Below are positions 1 to 9,366 of a stretch of 64,000 nucleotides of DNA, piece after piece. The stretch spans positions 4,278,001 through 4,342,000 of the forward strand of contig NZ_JAGINT010000001.1 in the NCBI RefSeq assembly GCF_017876295.1, written 5' to 3'. The stretch's first letter is position 1, and each line of letters opens with the position of its first letter. A program made the translations under genes and the position numbers. The DNA comes from Kribbella aluminosa. Lineage in GTDB: Bacteria; Actinomycetota; Actinomycetes; Propionibacteriales; Kribbellaceae. Under the pieces are notes generated by a model that was given only the letters and a program-made list of their open reading frames with translations, was not told the DNA's origin and made no database searches.

Positions 1-2
1 TG

Positions 3-338
3 CGGCCGCTGCTCGACGAGTTCGGGCTGACGATCGAGCAGTGGCGGATCATGGCCGCGCTGCTCGAGGAGCCCGGCCAGCCGATGTCGGTACTCGCGGA
101 ATCCGCCGTACTGCCCGCCGCCAGCCTGACGCGCCACGTGGACAAGCTGGTCGAGCGCGGCCTGGTCCTACGCCGCATCCACCCGAACGACAAGCGGCGG
201 ATCGTCGCGGCGCTCTCCCCCGTCGGCGGCACGGTCGCCGACCGCCTCGCGACCACCCAGCGGGGCCTGGAGGCGGGCCTCACGAAGTACTTCCAGATGG
301 AAATACGCGAACGTAGCAGCCCGGCAACACAGCGGTAA
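3..338 (+). CDS. MarR-family regulator, 3' part
   Basis: Only the C-terminal part of this gene is in the window; the reading frame is open from base 3 and ends at TAA 336-338. The visible protein contains the winged helix-turn-helix of MarR proteins: an LTIEQWRIMAALLEEPG helix pair, a recognition helix around SAVLPAASLTRHVDKLVERGLV, and the wing RRIHPNDKRRIVAALSPVG. MarR proteins are dimeric, ligand-responsive DNA-binding regulators. It lies 102 bases upstream of the NCS1 permease in the same direction and might control it, but no operator was identified, so that link is a guess from position. Confidence 0.85.
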   Translation, partial: RPLLDEFGLTIEQWRIMAALLEEPGQPMSVLAESAVLPAASLTRHVDKLVERGLVLRRIHPNDKRRIVAALSPVGGTVADRLATTQRGLEAGLTKYFQMEIRERSSPATQR

Positions 339-440
339 CACGGCGTTCCTAGGTTCCTTCCATTCGGGTGCATCCCCCGCCGGCAGCGTCGCCGGCCCGC
401 CGGAGCACCGCTCGCCCGAAGGTGCCGCAGGAGTTCCGCC

Positions 441-2075
441 ATGACTGTTGAACCCTCGCTCGACGACCGCACCACCGCCACACCGGCAACCTCCACCGCG
501 ACCCGCGAGACGCTGGAGGACTACACGCTCCGGTTCGCGCCGCGCAGCTACCGGAAATGGTCGACCGGCGTCGTCGCCGTCTCTGCGCTCGGCGGGATCG
601 CGTACCTCGCCGACTTCGCGATCGGCGCGAACATCGGGATCTCGTACGGGACCACGAACGCGCTCTGGGGGATCGCGATCTTCGCCGTGGTGATCTTCCT
701 GACCGGCCTGCCGCTGGCGTACTACGCCGCGCGGTACAACATCGACCTCGACCTGATCACCCGCGGCAGCGGCTTCGGGTACTACGGATCCGTAGTGACC
801 AACGTGATCTTCGCATCGTTCACGTTCATCTTCTTCGCGCTCGAAGGCTCGATCATGGCGCAGGGCCTGCACCTCGGGCTGCACGTCCCACTGTGGCTCG
901 GGTACGCCGTGTCGACGCTGGTGATCTTCCCGCTGGTGATCTACGGGATGCGAGTATTGTCAACATTGCAAGTGTGGACAACGCCGCTGTGGCTGATCCT
1001 GATGGTGCTGCCGTTCGGCTACCTGCTCGTCTCGCACCCGTCGTCGGTGTCCACGTTCTTCTCCTACGGCCCGCACGCCGACTTCGGCTCGATGCTGCTC
1101 GCGGCCGGGGTGTGCCTGTCGCTGATCGCTCAGATCGCCGAGCAGATCGACTACCTGCGGTTCATGCCGCCGAGGACCCCGTCGAACTCACGACGCTGGT
1201 GGACCGCTGTGCTGCTCGCCGGACCGGGCTGGGTGATCTTCGGCGCGCTGAAGCAGGTGATCGGGCTGTTCCTCGCGGTGTACATCATCGCCCAGGTCGA
1301 CGGCGGTTCGGCGATCGCGAACCAGCCGGTGCACCAGTTCCTGGAGATCTACCGCGGGTTCCTGCCCGGGTGGCTGGCGATGACGCTGGCCGTCGTACTC
1401 GTGGTGATCAGCCAGGTGAAGATCAACGTCACCAACGCGTACTCCGGTTCCCTGGCCTGGACGAACTCGTACACCCGGCTGACCCGGCACTACCCCGGCC
1501 GGCTGGTGTTCCTCGGGTTCAACCTGGTGATCGCGCTGGTACTGATGGAGGCGAACATGTTCGACTTCCTGAACACGATCCTCGGGTTCTACGCGAACTG
1601 CGGGATGGCGTGGATCGTCGTGGTCGCCTCGGACATCGTGTTCAACAAGTACCTGCTTCGGTTGTCGCCTCGTGAGCCCGAGTTCCGGCGCGGGATGCTG
1701 TACGCCGTGAACCCGGTCGGCTTCGTGTCGATGGCGCTGGCCGCGGGCGTGTCGATCGTGGTGTTCTTCGGCGGGCTCGGGTCCGGGATCAAGCCGTACT
1801 CACCACTCGTCGCGATCGGTCTGGCCGTCGTACTGCCGCCGGTGCTGGCCATCGTCACGCGCGGCAAGTACTACCTGCGCCGGGTCGACGACGGACTCGA
1901 CCTCCCGATGTACGACGAGCACGGAAACCCGTCCGGCGAGGTACTGACGTGCCACGTCTGCCGGCAGGAGTACGAACGCCCCGACATGACCGCCTGCGCC
2001 ACCCACGACGCAGCCGTCTGCTCCCTCTGCCTCAGCACAGACAAGATCGCCGACCACGTCCTACCCGCCCACTAG
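441..2075 (+). CDS. NCS1-family nucleobase/allantoin-type permease with C-terminal Cys-rich tail
   Basis: A 544-residue integral membrane protein with about 12 hydrophobic segments. The NCS1 (purine/cytosine/allantoin/hydantoin symporter) pattern is visible in the first third: FAPRSYRKWS before TM1, an AIGANIGISYGTTNALWG segment, then YAARYNIDLDLITRGSGFGYYGS. ATG at 441 has a good AGGAG at 429-433. After the last TM there is a 40-residue soluble tail with CHVC, a further Cys, a His and CSLC, the spacing of a small treble-clef or ribbon zinc site; this is not usual for NCS1 transporters. The gene precedes the urease operon, so the substrate may be a urea-yielding nitrogen compound such as allantoin, hydantoin or a purine (inference). 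Substrate cannot be read from sequence. Confidence 0.85.
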   Translation: MTVEPSLDDRTTATPATSTATRETLEDYTLRFAPRSYRKWSTGVVAVSALGGIAYLADFAIGANIGISYGTTNALWGIAIFAVVIFLTGLPLAYYAARYNIDLDLITRGSGFGYYGSVVTNVIFASFTFIFFALEGSIMAQGLHLGLHVPLWLGYAVSTLVIFPLVIYGMRVLSTLQVWTTPLWLILMVLPFGYLLVSHPSSVSTFFSYGPHADFGSMLLAAGVCLSLIAQIAEQIDYLRFMPPRTPSNSRRWWTAVLLAGPGWVIFGALKQVIGLFLAVYIIAQVDGGSAIANQPVHQFLEIYRGFLPGWLAMTLAVVLVVISQVKINVTNAYSGSLAWTNSYTRLTRHYPGRLVFLGFNLVIALVLMEANMFDFLNTILGFYANCGMAWIVVVASDIVFNKYLLRLSPREPEFRRGMLYAVNPVGFVSMALAAGVSIVVFFGGLGSGIKPYSPLVAIGLAVVLPPVLAIVTRGKYYLRRVDDGLDLPMYDEHGNPSGEVLTCHVCRQEYERPDMTACATHDAAVCSLCLSTDKIADHVLPAH

Positions 2076-2091
2076 CCCTCCCACCGGCGCG

Positions 2092-2160
2092 GGGTTCCGG
2101 CGCCGGGCTCCGGCGCCGGGCTCCGGTGCCGGGCTCCGGTGCCGGCTTCCGGTGCCGGCT
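2092..2160. repeat. 13-bp tandem repeat, about 5 copies
   Basis: Just after the permease stop, the unit GGGCTCCGGYGCC repeats about 5.3 times with small changes (first copy GGGTTCC..., fifth GGCTTCC...). The array runs straight into the 12-bp inverted repeat that follows. It is non-coding here and has no recognised function. Confidence 0.8.
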
Positions 2161-2202
2161 TGGGGAGGATTTCCTGCCCGAATCGGCACAAAATCCTCCC
2201 CA
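2161..2202. terminator. Perfect 12-bp inverted repeat, candidate terminator
   Basis: TGGGGAGGATTT at 2161-2172 is perfectly complementary to AAATCCTCCCCA at 2191-2202, with an 18-base loop. There is no T-run after it, as is common for actinobacterial hairpins. Its place 85 bases behind the permease stop fits a terminator or an mRNA 3'-end stabiliser separating the permease from the urease operon. Confidence 0.5.
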
Positions 2203-2248
2203 GGTCGAGTACATACGGCCCGCGACCCGGCGTCCGGGTGGGAAGCTG

Positions 2249-2347
2249 GCAATCTGGACAGGACGTATACGCCCACCGCCCGCGACCGTACGCCAGACAC
2301 CCGGCTGAATCACCGGACCCTGGACGCAGATGTCCTGTCCAGATTGC
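2249..2347. repeat. 16-bp perfect inverted repeat flanking 67 bases
   Basis: GCAATCTGGACAGGAC at 2249-2264 is exactly complementary to 2332-2347. The enclosed 67 bases show no ORF. The element ends 80 bases upstream of ureA, so it could be a leader structure for the urease operon, a regulator site with two distant half-sites, or a small palindromic mobile-type repeat. No ureA promoter could be placed with confidence. Confidence 0.6.
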
Positions 2348-2426
2348 ACAACATCCCCGAACTCCGAAGGGAGCCAGCGGTCGGTGCGCCTCCCCCTGAG
2401 TGAGGGGCGCCTCCGCGACGACACCG

Positions 2427-2729
2427 ATGAACTTCACTCCCGCCGACGTCGAGAAGCTGCTGCTGTCCGTGGCCGGTATGGTCGCTCGCGACCGGCTGGC
2501 CCGGGGAGTACTGCTCAACCACCCCGAGGCCGTGGCCCTGCTCAGCACCTGGGTCATCGAACGGGCGCGCGAAGGCGCGCGGGTGGCCGATCTGATGGAG
2601 TCGGGCCGCGCGGTCCTCACCCGCGACCAGGTGATGCCGGGCGTCGCCGAGCTCCTCCACGACGTGCAGGTCGAGGCAACCTTCCCGGACGGGCGGAAGC
2701 TCGTGACTATCCACAACCCGATTATTTGA
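2427..2729 (+). CDS. ureA: Urease subunit gamma
   Basis: A 100-residue protein matching the stand-alone UreA length. It begins [23 protein letters not shown] and carries the family signatures [22 protein letters not shown] and [20 protein letters not shown], ending TIHNP. ATG 2427 was chosen over the upstream in-frame start at 2400 because it matches the conserved N-terminus; the Shine-Dalgarno is weak. UreA, UreB and UreC assemble into the cytoplasmic nickel enzyme that hydrolyses urea to ammonia and carbamate. It is the first gene of ureABCFGD, 11 bases before ureB. Confidence 0.97.
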   Translation: MNFTPADVEKLLLSVAGMVARDRLARGVLLNHPEAVALLSTWVIERAREGARVADLMESGRAVLTRDQVMPGVAELLHDVQVEATFPDGRKLVTIHNPII

Positions 2730-2740
2730 AGGCAGATGCG

Positions 2741-3151
2741 ATGGCCGACGACGTTACACTTAGCAAGGAAGAGCAGGGGGCGGACGCGTCAGCCGCCCCG
2801 CCGGGGGCAGTTCGGGTGCGGCCCGGCACCATCCAGCTCAACGCCGACCGTTCGGACGACGAGCGTCTGCGGCTGGTGGTTGTGAACGCCGGCGACCGGC
2901 CGATCCAGATCGGGTCGCACCTGCACCTGCCGGATGCGAACTCGGCGCTGGAGTTCGATCGGGAGGCTGCCCAGGGCTTTCGGCTGGATATCCCGTCGGG
3001 CACGTCTCAGCGGTTCGAGCCGGGAGCCTCGCGGGAGGTCGCGCTCGTCGCGCTGCGCGGGAACCGGCGGGTGCCGGGGCTCCAGATGAAGCCGGAGACC
3101 CAGGCGCAGCTGGACCAGTCGCCCGGCACGGGTGAGGTGAGTCGTGGTTGA
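2741..3151 (+). CDS. ureB: Urease subunit beta
   Basis: A 136-residue UreB. Residues 1-25 are a poorly conserved acidic extension; the core starts at [13 protein letters not shown] and includes [44 protein letters not shown] and [15 protein letters not shown]. The usual SHYHFFEVN segment is replaced by SHLHLPDAN, which is uncommon but keeps the SHxH and N. ATG 2741 lies 11 bases after ureA, and the TGA overlaps the ureC start by 8 bases, indicating translational coupling. Confidence 0.95.
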   Translation: MADDVTLSKEEQGADASAAPPGAVRVRPGTIQLNADRSDDERLRLVVVNAGDRPIQIGSHLHLPDANSALEFDREAAQGFRLDIPSGTSQRFEPGASREVALVALRGNRRVPGLQMKPETQAQLDQSPGTGEVSRG

Positions 3152-4841
3152 GATCTCGCGGGCCGCGTACGCCGCGCTCTACGGGCCCACCGTCGGGGAT
3201 CAGGTGCGGCTCGGGGACACCGATCTGTGGGTCGAGGTGGAGCGGGACCTCACCGTGGGTGGTGAGGAGGTGGTGTTCGGGGGCGGGAAGTCGATCCGGG
3301 AGTCGATGGCGCAAGGTACGGCGACCAGGGCGGACGGGGCGCCGGACACCGTGATCACCAACGTGCTCGTTGTCGACTGGTGGGGCGTCGTGCGCGCCGA
3401 CGTCGGGATCCGGGACGGGCGGATCGTCGCGCTCGGGCGGGCCGGGAACCCGGACATCGCGGACGGCGTACACCCGGACCTGCGGATCGGTCCGTCCACC
3501 GACGTGATCGCCGGTGAGGGCCGGATCCTGACCGCGGGCGCGATCGACTCGCACGTTCACCTGCTCTCCCCCTCGCAGCTGCACGAGGCCCTCGCCACCG
3601 GGATCACCACGATCGTCGGCGGCGGCACCGGGCCGAGCGAAGGTTCGAAGGCGACCACGGTCACCCCGGGCGCCTGGCACCTCGAGAAGATGCATCGCGC
3701 GCTGGACGCCGTACCGCTGAACGTCCTGCTGCTCGGCAAGGGCAACACCGTCAGCGCCGAGGCGCTCGCCGAGCAGGCGCTCGCGGGTGCCGCCGGGTAC
3801 AAGGTGCACGAGGACTGGGGTTCGACGCCTGCCGCGATCGACTCCGCGCTGCGCGCCGCGGACGAGTGGGGTCTCCAGGTCGCCCTGCACGCGGACAGCC
3901 TGAACGAGGCCGGGTACGTCGAGTCGACGCTGAACGCGATCGCGGGCCGCGGCATCCACGCGTTCCACGTCGAGGGCGCGGGCGGCGGGCACGCGCCGGA
4001 CATCCTGTCGATCGCGTCGTACCCGCATGTCATCCCGGGCTCGACCAACCCGACGCTGCCGCACACCGTCAACACGGTCGCCGAGCACCTCGACATGCTG
4101 ATGGTCTGTCACCACCTCAGCCCGGACGTCCCGGAGGATCTCGCGTTCGCCGAGTCCCGGATCCGCGCGACCACGATCGCCGCCGAGGACGTGCTGCACG
4201 ACCTCGGCGCGCTCTCGGTCACGTCGTCGGACGCGCAGGCGATGGGCCGGATCGGCGAGGTGATCACCCGTACCTGGCAGGTCGCGCACGTGATGAAGCA
4301 CCGGCGCGGACCGCTCGGCGCGGTCGCGGACAACGAGCGGGTACGGCGGTACGTCGCGAAGTACACGATCAACCCGGCGATCGCGCACGGCATCGACCAC
4401 GTCGTCGGGTCCGTCGAGGAGGGCAAGCTCGCGGACCTGACGCTCTGGGACCCGCGGTACTTCGGTGTCCGCCCGAACCTGGTGATCAAGGGCGGCGCGA
4501 TCGTCTGGGCGGCGCTCGGCGATCCGAACGCGTCGATCCCGACGCCGCAGCCGGTGCTGATGCGGCCCGCGTTCGGGGACGCGATCGGGGCGGATCTCTC
4601 GTACACGTTCGTGTCGCCGGCCGCGCTGGACGACGGGCTCGCGGACCGGCTCGGGTTGCGGCGGCAGCTGCTCGGCGTACGGCCGACCCGCGAGGTCACG
4701 AAGGCGGACCTGAAGAACAACGACGCGTTGCCGGCGATCGACATCGACCCGGAGACGTTCGCGATCAAGGTCGACGGCGAGCTGATCGAACCCGCGCCCG
4801 CCGACGTGCTGCCGCTCGCCCAGCTGTACGCGATGTTCTGA
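3144..4841 (+). CDS. ureC: Urease subunit alpha (catalytic)
   Basis: A 565-residue UreC, of normal length, starting at GTG 3144 inside the end of ureB. All active-site residues can be read: the two His of DSHVH (137, 139), the Lys carbamylated to bridge two nickels in GYKVHEDWG (K220, H222), H249 in [12 protein letters not shown]275 in [13 protein letters not shown], the mobile-flap CHH (322-324), and D363 in SSDAQAMGR. The enzyme should therefore be active once loaded with nickel by UreFGD. No ureE follows, as in many actinobacteria. Confidence 0.98.
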   Translation: MVEISRAAYAALYGPTVGDQVRLGDTDLWVEVERDLTVGGEEVVFGGGKSIRESMAQGTATRADGAPDTVITNVLVVDWWGVVRADVGIRDGRIVALGRAGNPDIADGVHPDLRIGPSTDVIAGEGRILTAGAIDSHVHLLSPSQLHEALATGITTIVGGGTGPSEGSKATTVTPGAWHLEKMHRALDAVPLNVLLLGKGNTVSAEALAEQALAGAAGYKVHEDWGSTPAAIDSALRAADEWGLQVALHADSLNEAGYVESTLNAIAGRGIHAFHVEGAGGGHAPDILSIASYPHVIPGSTNPTLPHTVNTVAEHLDMLMVCHHLSPDVPEDLAFAESRIRATTIAAEDVLHDLGALSVTSSDAQAMGRIGEVITRTWQVAHVMKHRRGPLGAVADNERVRRYVAKYTINPAIAHGIDHVVGSVEEGKLADLTLWDPRYFGVRPNLVIKGGAIVWAALGDPNASIPTPQPVLMRPAFGDAIGADLSYTFVSPAALDDGLADRLGLRRQLLGVRPTREVTKADLKNNDALPAIDIDPETFAIKVDGELIEPAPADVLPLAQLYAMF

Positions 4842-4851
4842 TGAGGCTCTG

Positions 4852-6075
4852 ATGGGTACGCCGGAGTTGGTCGCGCTGATGCTCGCGGACGGACGGTTGC
4901 CGACCGGCGGTCATACGCAGTCCGCCGGCCTCGAACCCGCCGTCCGAGCAGGCCTAGGTGCCAACGGCAACCACCTGGAGGACGTCGCCGAGTACGCCCG
5001 CGACCGCCTCCACACCGTCACCCGAGTCGAGGCCGCCGTCGCCGTCGTCACCCGCCACCTCATCCTCTCCCCGTCGACCAACGACCCACCCTCACCGAGT
5101 CGTGCGAATTGGCTCCACCGCGATTCGCCGAGTCGTGGATCGTGGTCGGGAAAACCTGCAAATCACGACCTGGATCCACGACTCGTCGAACGGGCGGGCC
5201 GGTTGTCCGCGACGGACTGGCGGGCGGACGGCGGGGGTCAACTGGGTGGGGCGGGACCCGGCGAGCGAGACACCAGGCCCGGACCGGACAAGCCGCCCGC
5301 CGGGATGGGACCCGACAGGCCGACCGCTGGGGTGGGACCCGACAGGCCGACCGCTGGGGTGGGAGCCGACGAGACCCCCGCTCGGGTTGGACCCGGCGAG
5401 CCAGACACCGGGCCGGGACCGGACAAGCCGGCCGCTGAGCGGGGACCCGACAAGCTGCCCGCTGGGGTGGGACCTGGCCAATCGGTGATTGGGGTGGGAC
5501 CTGGCGAGCCGGTCGGTGGGGTGGGACCTGGCCGATCGGTGGTTGGGGTGGGACCTGGCGAGCCGACCGGTGGGGTGGGATCGGGCCAGTCGGTGGTTGG
5601 GGCTGGGTTGGGCGGGTGGGGGGTTGGGTTGGGGTGGGTCGAGGGGGTTTGGGCTGCTCGGACGCCTAGTCAGGTACTGCGGGGGGTGTCGCGGCGGCAG
5701 GGGCGGTTGTTGTTGCGGCTGGCGGGGCGGGTTTGGCCGGAGGTGTTGGAGTATCTGCCGGATGACGGGGAGGTGCCGCGGCCGATTGTGCTCGGGGTGG
5801 TTGCCGCGGTCAACGGATTGTCGGCGGAGCAGCTTGCCCGGACCGTCGCGTACGAGGACGCGCAGACTGTCGTGTCCGCCTCGCTCAAGCTGCTCCCGGT
5901 GGACCCCGCGGACGCGGCGGCCTGGCTCGCCGGACTTCACGACGACATCGAGCGGCTCGTCAAGGACGTCGCGCCGCTCACGGATCCGGACACGATTCCC
6001 GCCGACGGCGCGCCGTTGATCGACGTGTTCGCCCACCAGCATTCGACCGAAAGAATGAGGCTGTTCAATGCCTGA
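4852..6075 (+). CDS. ureF: Urease accessory protein UreF with large repeat insertion
   Basis: UreF works with UreG and UreD to deliver nickel to apo-urease. The N-terminal 76 residues ([21 protein letters not shown]) and C-terminal 142 residues ([24 protein letters not shown] to TERMRLFNA) are good UreF. Together they give about 218 residues, the family norm, but the ORF is 407 residues. The middle (residues about 77-265) is foreign: first a palindromic element also found at two other places in this window, then about 13 copies of a nine-residue Gly/Pro-rich unit (GVGPDRPTA-like) encoded by a 27-bp tandem repeat. The frame stays open throughout. Whether the protein still folds, with the insert as a disordered loop, or UreF is disabled cannot be told from sequence. 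Confidence 0.85.
   Translation: MGTPELVALMLADGRLPTGGHTQSAGLEPAVRAGLGANGNHLEDVAEYARDRLHTVTRVEAAVAVVTRHLILSPSTNDPPSPSRANWLHRDSPSRGSWSGKPANHDLDPRLVERAGRLSATDWRADGGGQLGGAGPGERDTRPGPDKPPAGMGPDRPTAGVGPDRPTAGVGADETPARVGPGEPDTGPGPDKPAAERGPDKLPAGVGPGQSVIGVGPGEPVGGVGPGRSVVGVGPGEPTGGVGSGQSVVGAGLGGWGVGLGWVEGVWAARTPSQVLRGVSRRQGRLLLRLAGRVWPEVLEYLPDDGEVPRPIVLGVVAAVNGLSAEQLARTVAYEDAQTVVSASLKLLPVDPADAAAWLAGLHDDIERLVKDVAPLTDPDTIPADGAPLIDVFAHQHSTERMRLFNA
5095..5185. repeat. Palindromic repeat family 1, copy A (inside ureF)
   Basis: This 91-base element starts CCGAGTCGTG, repeats CGAGTCGTGGAT internally at 5129-5140, and ends with the complement ATCCACGACTCG at 5174-5185. Copy B at 7415-7497 aligns along almost its whole length, sharing the ATTGGCTCCA and GGGAAAAC blocks. 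Copy C at 26866-26917 has the inner palindrome only. This is the one copy that lies in coding sequence. Confidence 0.85.
5275..5640 (+). repeat. 27-bp coding tandem repeat in ureF
   Basis: About 13 degenerate copies of a 27-bp unit read GGN-GTN-GGN-CCN and encode the nonapeptide pattern GVGP(D/G)xPxA/V. Two neighbouring copies near 5310-5365 are almost identical, so expansion looks recent. The strand is strongly G-rich. The array follows directly after repeat copy A. Confidence 0.85.
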
Positions 6076-6769
6076 CACCCGCTCCTTCCGCCTCGGCGTC
6101 GCCGGCCCGGTCGGCACCGGTAAGAGCTCGCTGATCGCGACCGTCTGCCGTGAACTGTCCGCCGAGCTCCGGCTCGGCGTGATCACCAACGACATCTACA
6201 CCGACGAGGACGCCCGCCTGCTCAAGGCCGCCGGCGTCCTCGACCCCGAACGGATCCGCGCCGTCGAGACCGGCGCCTGCCCGCACACCGCGATCCGCGA
6301 CGACGTCACCCCGAACCTGATCGCGGTCGAGGACCTCGAGCGTGACTTCGCCCCGCTCGACGTGGTCCTGGTCGAGTCCGGCGGCGACAATCTCACCGCG
6401 ACCTTCTCCCCCGCGCTCGTCGACGCGCAGATCTTCGTGCTCGACGTGGCCGGCGGCGGCGACGTGGCCCGCAAGGGCGGACCCGGGATCGCGCGTGCAG
6501 ACCTTCTGATTGTCAACAAAACCGACCTCGCGCCGTACGTCGAGGTCGACGTCGAGCAGATGGTGCGCGACGCCGAAGCTGCCCGCGGCGGCAAACCGGT
6601 GATCGCCCTGTCGCGGAAGGACCCCGCCTCGGTCGCCCGCCTGACCGAATGGGTCCGTTCGATGCGGTCCGCCGTACGCACCGGCGATCACACGCCCGTC
6701 GATCCCGGCCCGATGGCGCCGCACTCACACGCCGGTGAGAACGGCGAGGTCATTGTCCACACGCATTGA
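6068..6769 (+). CDS. ureG: Urease accessory GTPase UreG
   Basis: A 233-residue SIMIBI-class GTPase that powers nickel insertion into urease. The P-loop GPVGTGKS is at residues 13-20, followed by [13 protein letters not shown], the [13 protein letters not shown] motif with the Cys-Pro-His nickel site, [14 protein letters not shown], and the NKTDL base-recognition motif. The C-terminus is His-rich ([16 protein letters not shown]), which may hold nickel and partly compensate for the absence of ureE. ATG 6068 overlaps the ureF stop by 8 bases. Confidence 0.97.
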   Translation: MPDTRSFRLGVAGPVGTGKSSLIATVCRELSAELRLGVITNDIYTDEDARLLKAAGVLDPERIRAVETGACPHTAIRDDVTPNLIAVEDLERDFAPLDVVLVESGGDNLTATFSPALVDAQIFVLDVAGGGDVARKGGPGIARADLLIVNKTDLAPYVEVDVEQMVRDAEAARGGKPVIALSRKDPASVARLTEWVRSMRSAVRTGDHTPVDPGPMAPHSHAGENGEVIVHTH

Positions 6770-7409
6770 GGTCGTCGCCGACCCCGTCCGCGACCGGTGC
6801 CTACTGACCACCGGCCACTTGTCACCACGCCTGCTCCCGGGCCGCCCCGGCGTCGTACGCGTCGCTCTGGTCGCGGCCGGAGCGCTGCTGCTCGCGGGTG
6901 ACGAGGTTCGGATCGAGGTCGACGTCGCGGGCGCCGTCCGACTGGAGATCGTCGAGACCGCCGGAACCGTTGCCTACGGCATGCGTGGCGGCTCGGCCCG
7001 CTGGGACGTCGACATCAGGCTGACCGACGGCGCGAGCCTCCAGTGGTACGCCGAACCGTTCGTCGTCGCCGCCGACGCCGACGTCACCCGTACGACGACC
7101 ACCCGCCTCACCGCCGGGTGCACCGCGCAGCTGCGGGAGTCCATCGTGCTGGGGCGCCACAACGAGACCGGCGGCCGCCTGCACACCAGCACCCGCGCGT
7201 GGCTCGACGACCAGCCGCTGCTCGCCGAGGACCTCGAGTTCCGCCACAGCTGGGCGATCCTGGGCACCGCCCGCTGCCTCGACACCGTCACCACGCTCGG
7301 CTTCCGGCTGCCCGACGACCCGGAGACCCTCCAACTCGAAGGCCCCGGCTCGATCGCCCGCCAGCTGGTCCACGAACAACACCAAAGCAGCCTCCAAACG
7401 CGACCCTAA
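6735..7409 (+). CDS. ureD: Urease accessory protein UreD
   Basis: A 224-residue UreD (UreH), at the short end of the family. Recognisable segments are [60 protein letters not shown] and [19 protein letters not shown]. It binds the urease apoprotein and passes nickel from UreFG. GTG 6735 lies inside the end of ureG; a TTG at 6753 is an alternative start. The stop is only 5 bases before palindromic repeat copy B, which probably marks the transcript end. Confidence 0.93.
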   Translation: MRTARSLSTRIEVVADPVRDRCLLTTGHLSPRLLPGRPGVVRVALVAAGALLLAGDEVRIEVDVAGAVRLEIVETAGTVAYGMRGGSARWDVDIRLTDGASLQWYAEPFVVAADADVTRTTTTRLTAGCTAQLRESIVLGRHNETGGRLHTSTRAWLDDQPLLAEDLEFRHSWAILGTARCLDTVTTLGFRLPDDPETLQLEGPGSIARQLVHEQHQSSLQTRP

Positions 7410-7414
7410 AACCG

Positions 7415-7497
7415 CCGAGTCGTGTGGATTGGCTCCAGGCCCGTTCGTCGAGTCGTGGATTGTGGCGGGAAAACGCGACCGAAATCCACGACTCGGC
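7415..7497. repeat. Palindromic repeat family 1, copy B; likely bidirectional terminator
   Basis: The element starts CCGAGTCGTG and contains CGAGTCGTGGAT at 7449-7460 paired with ATCCACGACTCG at 7484-7495. It sits exactly between the convergent ends of ureD (stop 7409) and the GntP permease (stop 7509), where a hairpin would serve both transcripts. It aligns with copy A over about 80 bases. Confidence 0.8.
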
Positions 7498-7508
7498 GGC
7501 TGGGGGCG

Positions 7509-9059
7509 CTACAGGAAGGTCGACAGCAGCAGGGTCATGCCGAGACCCATCACCGAGATGACGGTCTCCATCACGGACCAGGTCTTGATGGTTTCGCCGA
7601 CGGTCATCCCGAAGTACTCCTTGACCAGCCAGAACCCGGCGTCGTTCACGTGCGAGAAGAACAGCGAGCCGGCACCGATCGCGAGCACCACCAGCGCGAT
7701 GTGGGTGGTGCTCAGGCCGCCCGCCAGCGGCGCGACGATGCCCGCGGCCGTGACCGTCGCGACCGTCGCGGAGCCGGTGGCCAGGCGAATCAGTACGGCG
7801 ACGATCCAGCCGAGCAGCAACGCCGACAGGTTCGCGGCGATGGCGATCTTGGCGATCGCCGTACCGGTGCCGCCGTCCACCAGGACCTGCTTGAAGCCGC
7901 CGCCCGCGCCGACGATCAGCATCACAGCGGAGATCGGCAGCAGGCTCTCGCCGATCTTCTTGCTCAGCGCGGGGATGCCGAAGCCGACCGCGGTGCCGAA
8001 CGTGTACATCGCCAGCAGTACGGCGATCAGCAGCGCGACCACCGGATCGCCGATGAACTGCAGCACCGGGTAGATCGCGTTGTTCTTGCTCATCCAGATG
8101 TCGGACGCGGCCTTGATCAGCATCAGCGCGACCGGCAGCAGGACGGTGCTCAACGTCGCAGCGAAGCTCGGCGTCCGGGTCCGCGTCGTACCGTCAGCGG
8201 GCTGCGGCGAGGCGTGCTGCGCATCGTGCGGCGCCACCTCGGCCACGTCCTGGGGCGTGGCGGTCTGCGGCGCGGCGTGGGCCGCCACCTGAGTCCCGCC
8301 CTGGGGAGCGGTGTGCGGCGCCGGCTCGGAGTCGTGGTGGCCGGAGCCGACCTCGAGCGCGGCACCGGCCGCGCCGATCGGGACCCACTTCGCCGCCAGC
8401 CGGCCGAACAGCGGTCCGGCCACGATCACGGTCGGGATCGCCACCAGAAGACCGAGCGCGAGTGTGATGCCGACGTTCCCCTTCAGTACGCCGATCGCGG
8501 CCAGCGGACCGGGGTGCGGCGGCACGAAGCCGTGCAGCACCGACAGGCCGGCGAGCGCCGGGATACCGAGCAGCATCGCGCGGGCGCCGGTACGGCGTAC
8601 CGCCAGCACCACCACCGGGATCAGCAGCACCAGGCCGATCTCGAAGAACATCGGGATGCCGATGATGAACGCGATCAGCGCCATCTTCCACGGCAGGCCG
8701 CCGGGTTTGCCGCGCAGCAGCGTGTCGACGACCTGGTCCGCGCCGCCGGAGTCGGCGAGCAGCTTCCCGACCATCGCACCCAGCGCGATCAGGACGCCGA
8801 CGTACCCGAGGACGCTGCCGACGCCGTTCTCGTACGACTTCGTGACGTCGCCGGCCCCGATCCCGGACGCGACGCCGACGAACAGCGCGCCGATCGTCAG
8901 CGAGAGGAACGCGTGCACCTTGAGGGCGACGATCAGTACGACGATGATCGCGATGCCGAGCACCGCCATGATCAGCACCCGGGTGTCGTGCCCGTTCCAC
9001 GGCGCGTGCACGTCCGCCTCTGCCACCAGCGGAAGACCGACTTCGTAAGCGAGACTCAT
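7509..9059 (-). CDS. GntP-family gluconate/organic acid:H+ symporter
   Basis: A 516-residue permease with about 12-14 hydrophobic segments. GntP features include an early VGLIALGAMVG-type segment (read here as GVLIALGAMVGKLLADSGGADQVVDTLL), FIIGIPMFFEIGLVLLIPVVV, HGFVPPHPGPLAA, LATGSATVATVTAAGIV and FSHVNDAGFWLVKEYFGMTV. Between the two halves (about residues 235-290) is a hydrophilic His/Pro/Ala-rich linker much longer than usual. No kinase or GntR regulator is adjacent, so the exact sugar acid (gluconate, glycerate or other) is open. Confidence 0.9.
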   Translation of the reverse strand: MSLAYEVGLPLVAEADVHAPWNGHDTRVLIMAVLGIAIIVVLIVALKVHAFLSLTIGALFVGVASGIGAGDVTKSYENGVGSVLGYVGVLIALGAMVGKLLADSGGADQVVDTLLRGKPGGLPWKMALIAFIIGIPMFFEIGLVLLIPVVVLAVRRTGARAMLLGIPALAGLSVLHGFVPPHPGPLAAIGVLKGNVGITLALGLLVAIPTVIVAGPLFGRLAAKWVPIGAAGAALEVGSGHHDSEPAPHTAPQGGTQVAAHAAPQTATPQDVAEVAPHDAQHASPQPADGTTRTRTPSFAATLSTVLLPVALMLIKAASDIWMSKNNAIYPVLQFIGDPVVALLIAVLLAMYTFGTAVGFGIPALSKKIGESLLPISAVMLIVGAGGGFKQVLVDGGTGTAIAKIAIAANLSALLLGWIVAVLIRLATGSATVATVTAAGIVAPLAGGLSTTHIALVVLAIGAGSLFFSHVNDAGFWLVKEYFGMTVGETIKTWSVMETVISVMGLGMTLLLSTFL

Positions 9060-9117
9060 GGTTCTTCACCGCTCTCCGGTCGCGACTCCTGTTTTCGCAG
9101 TCTCCCACCAACATCCG

Positions 9118-9207
9118 GATTTCGCCGTGCGGCGCGGCGCGGACGGCGTACCGCTGCTGCTTGTGCACGGATTCCCTTGCACGAGCCGGATCTGGCTCGG
9201 CCCGCAC
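9118..9207 (+). pseudogene. Possible alpha/beta-hydrolase N-terminal remnant
   Basis: In the 307-base gap between gntP and the thioredoxin-like gene, a 30-residue stretch reads FAVRRGADGVPLLLVHGFPC followed by TSRIW. This matches the strand-loop around the oxyanion hole (HGFP) of alpha/beta hydrolases. The ORF then loses similarity and stops at 9315. No catalytic Ser, Asp or His follows. This is most simply a truncated relic, with modest support. Confidence 0.3.
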
Positions 9208-9366
9208 CCGGAGGTTCAGATCTGTCTGAGGTGCACCGCCGCGCTCCAGCAGCAGGCCCGCAAGCGCGCGGACCAACTCACGGGCGTACCTACCGGCGGA
9301 CGCGCGAGCTGGTGATGTCGCGCGGCTGGCACCGGCTGCCCGTCGTCAGCGCGGTCCTTCGGCGCC

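Noticed and set aside
5275-5640. 27-bp array in ureF as a CRISPR or a collagen-like gene of its own
   Set aside because: The units are contiguous and in frame with UreF on both sides; there is no separate start or stop.
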